Of a DNA stretch of 64,000 bases, positions 33,501 to 43,333 are shown one piece after another. The notes under the pieces are model-generated. The model worked only from the letters and a program-made list of their open reading frames with translations. It was not told the origin of the DNA and ran no database searches. The stretch is from NCBI GenBank assembly GCA_964023205.1, contig OZ026833.1, forward strand, positions 34,636,366 to 34,700,365, in the 5' to 3' direction. The position numbers and the translations under genes were made by a program. Numbering within the stretch: position 1 is the first letter of the stretch; the number at the start of each line of letters is the position of its first letter. The DNA is from Lutraria lutraria. Taxonomy: Eukaryota; Mollusca; Bivalvia; Venerida; Mactridae.

Positions 33501-35513
33501 TACAAATTACTGTATACGAGAAGTGGTTGTTGTTGGGAGGTATTTGAGGTTTACAAATTACTGTACATAGATGAGAGATAGTTGTTGGTGGTGGTATGTG
33601 AGAAGTATAAGTTACTGTAAAAGAGAGATGGTTGTTGTTGGGAGGTATTTGAGGTTTACAAATTACTGTATACAAGAAATGGTTGTTGTTGGGAGGTATT
33701 TGAGGTTTACAAATTACTGTACATAGATGAGAGATAGTTGTTGGTGGTGGTATGTGAGAAGTATAAGTTACTGTAAAAGAGAGATGGTTGTTGTTGGGAG
33801 GTATTTGAGGTTTACAAATTACTGTATACAAGAAATGGTTGTTGTTGGGAGGTATTTGAGGTTTACAAATTACTGTACATAGATGAGAGATAGTTGTTGG
33901 TGGTGGTATGTGAGAAGTATAAGTTACTGTAAAAGAGAGATGGTTGTTGTTGGGAGGTATTTGAGGTTTACAAATTACTGTATACAAGAAATGGTTGTTG
34001 TTGGGAGGTATTTGAGGTTTACAAGTTACTGTACATAGATGAGAGATAGTTGTTGGTGGTGGTATGTGAGAAGTATAAGTTACTGTAAAAGAGAGATGGT
34101 TGTTGTTGGGAGGTATTTGAGGTTTACAAGTTACTGTATACGAGAAGTGGTTGTTGTTGGGAGGTATTTGAGGTTTACAAATTACTGTATACAAGAAATG
34201 GTTGTTGTTGGGAGGTATTTGAGGTTTACAAATTACTGTATACGAGAAGTGGTTGTTGTTGGGAGGTATTTGAGGTTTACAAATTACTGTATACGAGAAG
34301 TGGTTGTTGTTGGGAGGTATTTGAGGTTTACAAATTACTGTATACAAGAAATGGTTGTTGTTGGGAGGTATTTGAGGTTTACAAATTACTGTACATAGAT
34401 GAGAGATAGTTGTTGGTGGTGGTATGTGAGAAGTATAAGTTACTGTAAAAGAGAGATGGTTGTTGTTGGGAGGTATTTGAGGTTTACAAATTACTGTATA
34501 CAAGAAATGGTTGTTGTTGGGAGGTATTTGAGGTTTACAAATTACTGTATACAAGAAATGGTTGTTGTTGGGAGGTATTTGAGGTTTACAAATTACTGTA
34601 CATAGATGAGAGATAGTTGTTGGTGGTGGTATGTGAGAAGTATAAGTTACTGTAAAAGAGAGATGGTTGTTGTTGGGAGGTATTTGAGGTTTACAAATTA
34701 CTGTATACAAGAAATGGTTGTTGTTGGGAGGTATTTGAGGTTTACAAGTTACTGTACATAGATGAGAGATAGTTGTTGGTGGTGGTATGTGAGAAGTATA
34801 AGTTACTGTAAAAGAGAGATGGCTGTAGTTGAGTGATATTTGAGGTTTACAAGTTACTGTATACAAGAAATGGTTGTTGTTGGGAGGTATTTGAGGTTTA
34901 CAAGTTACTGTACATAGATGAGAGATAGTTGTTGGTGGTGGTATGTGAGAAGTATAAGTTACTGTAAAAGAGAGATGGCTGTAGTTGAGTGATATTTGAG
35001 GTTTACAAGTTACTGTACATAGATGAGAGATAGTTGTTGGTGGTGGTATGTGAGAAGTATAAGTTACTGTAAAAGAGAGGTGGCTGTAGTTGAGTGATAT
35101 TTGAGGTTTACAAGTTACTGTATACAAGAAATGGTTGTTGTTGGGAGGTATTTGAGGTTTACAAGTTACTGTACATAGATGAGAGATAGTTGTTGGTGGT
35201 GGTATGTGAGAAGTATAAGTTACTGTAAAAGAGAGATGGCTGTAGTTGAGTGATATTTGAGGTTTACAAGTTACTGTATACGAGAAGTGGTTGTTGTTGG
35301 GAGGTATTTGAGGTTTACAAATTACTGTACATAGATGAGAGATAGTTGTTGGTGGTGGTATGTGAGAAGTATAAGTTACTGTAAAGGAGAGATGGCTGTA
35401 GTTGAGAGATATTTGAGGTTTACAAGTTACTGTATATAGATGAGAGATAGTTGTTGGTGGTGGTATTTGAGTAGTATAAGTCACTGTAGAAGAAAGGTGG
35501 CTGTAGTTGAGAG
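30586..35513. repeat. 4.9-kb minisatellite, 51/54-bp units, ~95 copies
   Basis: Three unit types alternate. A (51 bp) is 'gtatacaagaaatggttgtt...tttacaagttact'. B (51 bp) is 'gtaaaagagagatggctgta...'. C (54 bp) is 'gtacatagatgagagatagt...agtataagttact'. Runs of A are punctuated by C-B pairs, giving a higher-order pattern. Variants are regional: 'acaaattact' replaces 'acaagttact' in most A units between about 33430 and 34750, and the B variant 'gttgagtgatattt' occurs only between about 34800 and 35260. All unit lengths are multiples of three, so one minus-strand frame is open over 30505-35484 (1,659 codons of a 17-18-residue repeat) and several plus-strand frames are open too. I regard these as by-products of the period. 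No start context, signal peptide or splice site supports translation. Confidence 0.97.
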
Positions 35514-35517
35514 GTTC

Positions 35518-36832
35518 GAGGGGTGATTAAAGTGCGTGGACAACCAAGCGTATCAAGAAATGCTAGATTTTTATTAAGAATTAACACAATAATGAAGTTG
35601 CTGAAAGTGTACTGCATATCATGGTAATGTTTCATAACGAAAATACCAGAACTATTCAAATAACAAGTGTTTTTGTATAACCATTTGCATCCGACCGCCG
35701 CCGGAACAACGTTATCCATGACGTCAAGTCACATTTTGTCAAAATCCGCACCTCTGAATTGCACACAACGTTCATGTCTATGAACCCACTGTTAGAATGT
35801 GTTCTTGTAAAAAATGACATGTCAAATCCTCTTAAGACATTGCTTAAGACTGGAGCTCTTCAAAGCTAGAGAAATGTCGAACCTTCAAATTGTGATTTCA
35901 AATTCGGAAACAGAGAAATGTCACACGGTGCTAAATCTGGTGAATACGGCAGGTGTTTCAGGATCTTAGCACCAAGCTGGGCAGTATTGGGGCTGTACCT
36001 GGTGTAGAATCATGTTCTCTAGTTCATCAGATCATAATAGTTCAACCAAGTTTCACCAGTGGTTATAATCCTGTTCAGAAATTGTGAATGTTCCCTATTT
36101 TACCGCTTTGCACTTATTATTCTCATACTCAAGTCTACTGTTAACATTTACTGAATCAGCCCATAACTTATATCAATCGGCTCACTTATTTGCCTTATTG
36201 TTGTCCGCCTATCTACGTCCAAGATTGCTTTAACAAGCTTGACGTTTAAAGCATCGCTAAGTTTTTTTGTCGTTCGGTCATCTTTAACCTCATCACGTGC
36301 CTCATGGAATCATGTGAGTCACTTGCACACCAGTGATCGACACACATTCTCTTTTCCTGATACTCTCTCCTATTTTTTTTTTAGTGTCATTTCAAGTCTT
36401 ACGCAAAATTTGATAACTGCTGTTTGTTTTCAATTGACGTCCGACATTGCATGGCGTTGTTTCTCAGATGACCCCCAGTATCATGACATTTCTATCATTA
36501 AGTAATAACAAGTTCAAATTGTGTTTACCTTCAGCAGCTAAGGCGTCATGATATGACGTTGACGTCATTGACTAATGACAGGGTTTCATGCCAAATTGAG
36601 GCCACAGTAAATGCTGGATTTGCAGTTAAATATTAAATTTTTGATCTGCGGTGGTTATGCTTACTATCATTGCTATGGTGATCGATTTCACATGCTTATG
36701 AAAGTCTTTTAGTGAAAATTAATGGTACTTTTTTTCCTTATATGTTCATTAACCATATATAAAAATCTCATAAATATACAATTAATTATGACAGTCACAG
36801 CATGGTTGTCCACAAATTTAATGATCACCCCT
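35518..36832 (-). mobile_element. dead mariner-like transposon between two minisatellite arrays
   Basis: The ends form imperfect inverted repeats of about 32 bp. The left is CGAGGGGTGATTAAAGTGCG followed by 'tggacaacca'; the right is the reverse complement of CAAGGGGTGATCATTAAATT followed by 'tgtggacaacca'. TA follows the right end, and the left flank has TT where TA is expected. On the minus strand, transposase remnants appear in order: the HTH block VKAILDVDRRTTIRQISEPI, DISYG, a stop, the TTGETWLNYYD block and YSPDLAPCD. The first catalytic Asp of the usual T-G-D-E-T-W is not present, and the spacing between the last two blocks is far shorter than in mariner, so an internal deletion has removed the middle of the DDE domain. 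Confidence 0.85.
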
Positions 36833-36845
36833 TGTATTTCATTTT

Positions 36846-38140
36846 TGCAAGTTACTGTATAGGAGAGGTGACTGTAGTTGGGAGGTATTTGAAGTTTACA
36901 TGCTACTGTATATGAGAGGTGGCTGTAGTTGGGAGGTATTTGAGGTTTACATGTTACTGTTTATGAGAAGTGGCTGTAGTTGGGAGGTATTTGAGGTTTA
37001 CAAGTTACTGTATAGGAGAGGTGACTGTAGTTGGGAGGTATTTGAAGTTTACTTGTTACTGTATATGAGAGGTGGCTGTAGTTGGGAGGTATTTGAGGTT
37101 TACATGTTACTGTATATGAGAAGTGACTGTAGTTGGGAGGTATTTGAGGTTTACATGTTACTGTATATGAGAGGTGGCTGTAGTTGGGAGGTATTTGATG
37201 TTTACAAGGTACTGTATATGAGAAGTGACTGTAGTTGGGAGGTATTTGAGGTTTACATGTTACTATATATGAGAGGTGGCTGTAGTTGGGAGGTATTTGA
37301 GGTTTACATGTTACTGTATATGAGAAGTGACTGTAGTTGGGAGGTATTTGAGGTTTACAAGTTACTGTATATGAGAAGTGACAGTAGTTCGGAGGTATTT
37401 GAGGTTTACAAGTTACTGTATATGAGAAGTGACTGTAGTTGGGAGGTATTTGATGTTTACATGTTACTGTATATGAGAAGTGACTGTAGTTGGGAGGTAT
37501 TTGATGTTTACATGTTACTGTATATGAGAAGTGACTGTAGTTGGGAGGTATTTGATGTTTACATGTTACTGTATATGAGAGGTGGCTGTAGTTGGGAGGT
37601 ATTTGGGGTTTACATGTTACTGTATATGAGAAGTGACTGTAGTTGGGAGGTATTTGATGTTTACAAGTTACTGTATACGAGAGGTGACTGTAGTTGGCAG
37701 GTATTTGATGTTTACATGTTACTGTATATGAGAAGTGACTGTAGTTGGGAGGTATTTGAGGTTTACATGTTACTGTATATGAGAGGTGGCTGTAGTTGGG
37801 AGGTATTTGGGGTTTACATGTTACTGTATATGAGAGGTGGCTGTAGTTGGGAGGTATTTGTGGTTTACAAGTTGCTGTAGACGATAGATGACTTTTGTTG
37901 GGAGGTATTTGATGTTTACATGTTACTGTATATGAGAAGTGACTGTAGTTGGGAGGTATTTGAGGTTTACATGTTACTGTATATGAGAGGTGGCTGTAGT
38001 TGGGAGGTATTTGGGGTTTACATGTTACTGTATATGAGAGGTGGCTGTAGTTGGGAGGTATTTGTGGTATACAAGTTGCTGTAGACGATAGATGACTTTT
38101 GTTGGGAGTATTTGAGGTTTACAAGTTCCTTTTTATGAGA
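36846..38140. repeat. 1.3-kb minisatellite, 51-bp units, ~25 copies
   Basis: The unit is 'gtatatgagaagtgactgta' plus 'gttgggaggtatttgaggtt' plus 'tacatgttact', clearly related to the A and B units of the array at 30586. 'agaggtggct' and 'agaagtgact' variants alternate. The plus strand is open for 326 codons (36900-37880) as a 17-residue repeat, again because 51 is a multiple of three. The right end decays after about 38060 and meets a retroelement fragment. Confidence 0.97.
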
Positions 38141-38231
38141 GGTAAAATGGTTTATGAATGCAGGTTTTTAAGTAAAAGCAGGGATGCTTTATGTAATTAT
38201 ATGTAATAAAACAGAATTTATTCACCGATCC

Positions 38232-38821
38232 TAATCATATTTACAATGAATGTGTATGACCTTACTGTCTTTGACACCTTTCCATTACTATTCGGATGAT
38301 AACTACTTGTTTTTAATCGTTGTACATTGAAAGCCGTGTACAATTATCCATTATTCCACTTCAAGAAAATTTTTACCTCTGTCTGATACAATTTTCTTTG
38401 GTGCACCGAAAATCGAAAATACCGAATGATACAATTTTTCTGCTATTTCTTCCACATTTTGAGTTTTTATCGGAAAGAACATAACATATTTTGAGAAGGC
38501 ACAAATCACGCTTAAAACATACTTATATCCCATACTTTCTTTTCCTACTGTGACAATATCTATATGTAATGTTTCAAATGGACTTGATGGTACATCCATA
38601 AATTGCAAAGGTGTAGGTTTATAAGTATAATCCCTTTTATTTACTTGACAAATTTCGCAAGATTTGACATAGTCTTTGATTTCTTGAAACATTTTCGGAA
38701 AGTAATAGACTAAGTGTAATCTAATAGTCCAAAATATTTTCTCATGACTGAAATGTCCTAAGTCATTATGAAATGTGTACATGCCTGTTAACTTTATATA
38801 ATATTCTTTCAGGCATTCCAA
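38232..38821 (-). pseudogene. retroelement integrase fragment (HHCC and core)
   Basis: The minus-strand frame 38821-38351 encodes an H2C2 zinc-binding module (HNDLGHFSHEKIFWTIRLHL then C-E-I-C-Q). It is followed by the start of the rve core with LHIDIV, YVLSVICAFSKYVMFFPIKT and SDRGKNF. After a frameshift near 38345 another frame continues with FNVQRLKTSSYHPNSNGKV, placing the two core Asp residues but leaving the Glu region degraded. The type fits a Ty3/gypsy-like integrase. It is separate from the element at 9063-12155, which has only the C-terminal part, and it has no LTR nearby. Confidence 0.85.
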
Positions 38822-39027
38822 TACTGATTAGATTTTAATCATGATTTTAGCAATACTCTTTACTACTTGAGATGCTTACAAAAGACAAAAACTGACAGCT
38901 TCATTCATGGACTTAAATTTTCTTTTCATTTGTTAAAAATTCTTTAAGATTGTATAAACAGCATAATGGCTTGCAGCTGACATCGAAATATATTACTGTG
39001 ATGTTACAACTGCCTGTCCTTTTTCAG

Positions 39028-39123
39028 AGATGTTGCAGAGGAGGAGAGCATGCAAGCGCAAGCCTTGATGGGAGAATTTATTGAAGACGGCTTCAGTGTA
39101 CTACCTGATGCATCACCTTTTAG
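39028..39123 (+). CDS. exon 1 of Mutator/DEDDh pseudogene
   Basis: Acceptor 'gtcctttttcag', donor 'gtaattag'. It encodes DVAEEESMQAQALMGEFIED followed by GFSVLPDASPF. It starts within a codon, so an earlier exon is implied but not found. Confidence 0.55.
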
Positions 39124-39461
39124 GTAATTAGAATTACTAAAAAAAATACTATTCTATGATATATATAAATGAACTTATTTCAGTTCAATTGTAAAACAAT
39201 CATTCTGCTTATATTGACCTCTGTATAGTCTGAATCCTGGAAACATGGAGCACTTGGATGATGCAGGATCCATTTTATATTGTAATAGCAGGCCTGTTGA
39301 TTTCATAGAAAGATGATTGGCAGACAATCAACTAGGTGACAATTGTAGTATCAGATGATGTTCTGTTTTTACTGTTAACAAATAGTTATAACATTTTTTA
39401 TGTCATTTTGGTAAAAACACTGTTTATCAGATGGTACTAGAATCTATATTATTTCCTACAG

Positions 39462-39566
39462 ATTACAATATCCAGTGATAGAGTCAGGGTCAGACTCTGA
39501 GGAAGATATACCACCACCTGCCCATAATTCTCATACACCTGTCCATCGGATTGTTGAATCAAATAG
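39462..39566 (+). CDS. exon 2 of Mutator/DEDDh pseudogene
   Basis: Acceptor 'tatttcctacag', donor 'gtaacttatt'. It encodes LQYPVIESGSDSEEDIPPPA and then HNSHTPVHRIVESN, joining exon 1 and exon 3 through split Arg/Ser codons. Confidence 0.6.
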
Positions 39567-39847
39567 GTAACTTATTGTTTATGTTGCAACAGTAGTGCCT
39601 GTATATGCACTTTTCGTTAGCATAAATGGGTATTTTTTCTTATTGCAATATTGTAACATTATATATAAGTATATTTCATACCACCATTACTTATATTGTT
39701 CTATGAGCTTTTTTCATTTAACCAGCTTTCCTGCAGAAAAATTAACATTTTTTCAAATTTTGTATGGAAGCGTATGTTATGAATTGACAGCTCAATTATT
39801 GCAATAATAGGCAAATGATTTATTTCATCAGCTTTTTTTGTTTTCAG

Positions 39848-40059
39848 TCTGAACACTCCCACTAATCAACCTGACCTTGTTCAGTATGTCAATAAGACCC
39901 CGGATGCACCACGCCGAATAATTAGAAAGTCAACACAGCTGTCACAGCATCCATCAAATCAAGTAAAACTTCTCTTTAAATACCCCTGCAAGACTAGAAC
40001 AGGGATGTCATGTGCTGTAGATACAGCATGGAACAAACAAGGATTTGATAGTTTAACCT
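39848..40059 (+). CDS. exon 3 of Mutator/DEDDh pseudogene
   Basis: Acceptor 'tttttgttttcag', perfect donor GTAAGT at 40060. It encodes about 70 residues, including DLVQYVNKTPDAPRRIIRKS and CKTRTGMSCAVDTAWNKQGF. Confidence 0.65.
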
Positions 40060-40168
40060 GTAAGTCTATTTGATAAACTATATAAATTGAGACTATTTTT
40101 ACACATTGCTAACTTCACTTACATTGTTCTTTTGCCATTCATTGTTCTAATGTACATTCAGTGACTAT

Positions 40169-40312
40169 TAGTGATGTAATGATATACTGGTATATTGAGG
40201 TACAATTGGGCCAATATGTACTGCTATACAAAATCAATGTACGGCGATAATTTCTGTAATAATTGAGCTCATAATCCATTCAATTAAATGAATGCAGGTA
40301 CATTTTTAAATA
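40169..40312 (+). repeat. dispersed repeat, copy B, replacing coding sequence
   Basis: It starts 'gtgatgtaatgatatactgg' and ends 'attaaatgaatgcaggtaca' plus 'ttttta'. It corresponds to 13384-13526 at both ends. It butts directly onto exon 4 of the Mutator/DEDDh pseudogene at about 40313. Confidence 0.7.
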
Positions 40313-40861
40313 GCTCGGCTTCAATCAGACCTCAACATGAAAGTTAAGAAACGTTTTGACAAAAATCATGTTGTCAAAAATATTGGCAAACGATTGTATG
40401 CATTGCAAACAACAAACAGGAAATTGTCTAAAAGTGTTATAAGTCATATTCAAAAATGTGTGAAATATGTGTTCGCTAAGAATCAGGGGGACTCAAAGGG
40501 TTTAAAGGAAAACTTGGAAGCTCTCATTCCGCACCAATTTGGGGACCATTCCAAATGTCAACCACCTTTTTGTGGGCATATGCAGCAGCCTAATGAGACA
40601 TACACCCATAAAAGTCTTCCCCATAAGGCACCATTGAAGGATGCAGCACTTCGATCACAACTTGAAGAACTATTCTCTCCCATTATAGCAAAGGCCGAAA
40701 GCTATTCCGATCTTGGCTCAAGTCAACAATGCGAACACGCCAACAGAGAAGTCACTCTAAGTGTACCGTAGTCCATTCACTACGGCAATTCTGAGGCTTT
40801 AGACTTTAGGGTACATGCCACTTCAGCCTTCGTTAACGATGGGCGTAGCTACATTGCTAAG
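40313..40861 (+). pseudogene. exon 4 (truncated, nonsense codon) of Mutator/DEDDh pseudogene
   Basis: From ARLQSDLN the frame continues KKRFDKNHVVKNIGKRLYAL, SVISHIQKCVKYVFAKNQGD, ALIPHQFGDHSKC and LPHKAPLKDAALRSQLEELF to LSVP. It then hits TAG (40769-40771) and resumes in the same frame with SIHYGNSEALDFRV up to the donor at 40862. No acceptor exists at its left end, which is fused to a dispersed repeat. Confidence 0.7.
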
Positions 40862-42324
40862 GTAATTTAATGAAATTAGTTGTTTTTTGTTTGTTTTGTT
40901 TGAAGCATGTTATTGTTAGATCTGTTAGAAGCATATGGTTACGTTTTTTGTTAGCAATTTGAATCAGTGAATTATGGGGAAGACAATAATTTGTTCAATT
41001 GTTAAAAAAAGTAGTGCTCGGTAGAAATGCAGTGTTCTTTGTTATATAGCCCAATATTACTTCTTCTTCATTCTTGTTCAGTTCCAGGACTTTTTTCACA
41101 GGTATGGGAAGGGGCCTTGTCCTTGACTTTTGGGAAAAGTAACATGGTACTTTTGCTATAGGGGAAGAAAAAATTGGATACAAATTGAATTTTAGGGGAA
41201 AACTGCATGAATTTTCATGATAGGAAGATGCCTACAAACAGCCCCTACTATTAGAGCTGGGAGGTTTTATCAGTTTATCGGTATATCGCGATATCAGCTA
41301 GTCAATATAAATATCACAATATTTTTTCAGCATACCGATATATCGGGTTAAGCTTAAATAACTGAACTTTATGTTAATTATTGTAAAAAAAGTTCATACA
41401 TTGTGGTAAAGTGTTATTTATGTCTAAATGCTGGTCAATCTTGTACTATTATTAACTGTGAACGCATACATATTTATATTTAGGCATGCATTAATAGTTT
41501 CAACACAGCTAAAACAGAACAAATTATTTGAAATGTGAAACTACACTGTGAGCTATTGTCTGTATTATTACCCAAGGAGTTATATAAATGTTAATTTGTA
41601 ATGATTTTCTGTAAATTTACCATTTTATATATCGCGATAAGTATCGCGATACAGCATGAAATATTGGGAAATATCGTGATACGCTTTTAAGGACCGATAC
41701 CCAGCTCTATCTACTATAGAAGGAAAAAAGTCCCTGATTGTTCAATATTGTCTCCTCTGCCATTTTATGTTTGTTCATGTTTGTTTATGTTGATTTTTAG
41801 TTCAATTGTTTGCATTTTTGCAGGTGTTTTTGAAGTTGCTTGAGACATTCATCTTTTGGAGTTAGTAAGTTATTTGTTTCATATCTTATATCATTTTATT
41901 CAAATAGAAAATTAGAATTAGATAAGTTCATTTGTCTAAATTTAAGTCTTTGAAATACATTCAGAATATATGGTAGAGTTTCTTGAAGTAATCTCTACGT
42001 AATTGAGTATTACTAAGAAAATCATTAAATATGAAGCTAATTTACTTTGAGCAAAAATGGTGTGTGACAAATATTCCATTTTAGAGGATTTCCTCTGACT
42101 TAATTGGCCCCACAATCTCTCAACAGGATTAAACAATAGTATTATTATCTGCTCAGAAATGGTGTTTTTACTGGGATGAAGAATGGATAAGAAAAATGTA
42201 CTCACACTAGAGATTGTATAATAATTTGTATGATTTTACTGCACCTATTTATTTATGTTCCAGTTTTTGATATATGCATACATAAATTTTAAGTACAAAT
42301 ATATAATATTTTTTAATATTACAG
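40862..42324 (+). other. intron 4 of Mutator/DEDDh pseudogene
   Basis: It holds the hAT MITE and otherwise unremarkable AT-rich sequence; the open frames on either strand here have no domain. Confidence 0.45.
41252..41709. mobile_element. 458-bp hAT-type MITE with 8-bp target duplication
   Basis: The ends are TAGAGCTGGG and CCCAGCTCTA, a perfect 10-bp inverted repeat, followed inward by matching TATCG-rich subterminal sequence ('cggtatatcgcgat' against 'tatcgcgatacagc'). The flanks are CCTACTAT (41244-41251) and TCTACTAT (41710-41717), an 8-bp duplication with one mismatch. Both features fit hAT. It lies in the intron between exons 4 and 5 of the pseudogene. Confidence 0.85.
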
Positions 42325-42517
42325 GCAAATATGGAAGGGGGGCTATCCCCCGGAAAGCACACTATTGACTATGCGGCTAAGAAACAGAAACGTCGTATTG
42401 AAAACCAGAGGAAAGCCGAACTTCCTTCAACCAAACGGCGCCAAATGATCTTAAAACAGGAAAGGGCCATCACACAAGGTGCCAATGAAACTCTGGAGGG
42501 ACAAACATACCAGTCTG
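42325..42517 (+). CDS. exon 5 of Mutator/DEDDh pseudogene
   Basis: Acceptor 'ttaatattacag', donor 'gtatatat'. It encodes GGLSPGKHTIDYAAKKQKRR, a basic helical stretch and ETLEGQTYQS. Confidence 0.65.
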
Positions 42518-42954
42518 GTATATATTTGTTTTGTTTTTATGAGAACTGGTCTGAGGATATAAGGAGGTCACTGGATAAATTCCAAGTCGATGATCAAGTC
42601 TGCTGTGACATATTTGATAGATTAGATTATACTGGATCCGTCGTTGCATTGTGGTCTTTGAAAAAATCATGTTGGTAAACTGACAGTTGGTAAAGGATTC
42701 AAATATAACTGGCATGGTTTGTACTGGAACAATAAATGACCAGGAAAGCTAATTAGGCTGACTTCATGCTGTTTTATAATTGAAAGATAATGCTGAGATG
42801 ACCTATAAACCAACAAATAAAATATTGTCTTTATATTATACAGTTATTGGTATAGAGTACCTAAATGTAGAATTTTGTATGTTGAATAAATAATTATCCA
42901 TTGCCATTATTTCAAATGATTATAAATTTGTACATTAACTGTTACTTGTTTCAG

Positions 42955-43083
42955 GTATAGGCCATAATCAAGATCCTGATATAGAACATCTTCCAATTGC
43001 AGTTCCGCGAGGAGATAAAGTCAAGATGTCTACTGGACAGGAGCCAACATTGATCATGTTTGATTTGGAGACAACAGACCTCA
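42955..43083 (+). CDS. exon 6: Exo I motif of DEDDh nuclease
   Basis: Acceptor 'cttgtttcag', donor 'gtacgttt'. It encodes HNQDPDIEHLPIAVPRGDKV, then LIMFDLETTDL with the first catalytic Asp and Glu. Confidence 0.75.
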
Positions 43084-43333
43084 GTACGTTTGTTTTCTTT
43101 ATCATATTTTTACTGTGTCGATAAACTTCATAGAAATATAACACATACATGTCTTAACATTAACCAATGACATTGATTATCTATCTGAACTTTTACATTA
43201 AAAAATTCATGTTCTTTGGAAACAGAATGACTGGTTTGGTAAGCTTACATCATTTGCAAAGACATTTCTAGTATAATTTATTTTTATGCTAAGAAGTATT
43301 AGCTGTTATATGTGACATACATTTATGTTTCAG

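Noticed and set aside
30505..35484. A 1,659-residue repeat protein on the minus strand
   Set aside because: The frame is open because unit lengths are multiples of three. Plus-strand frames are long too, and there is no promoter, signal peptide, splice context or non-repetitive domain. Kept as a finding, not as a gene.
30586..35513. CRISPR array
   Set aside because: Units are contiguous without unique spacers and the genome is eukaryotic.
36239..36505. 88-codon plus-strand gene
   Set aside because: It is antisense to the mariner transposase remnant at 35518-36832.
36900..37880. A 326-residue Cys/Trp-rich repeat protein on the plus strand
   Set aside because: Same period effect in a 51-bp minisatellite; no other support.
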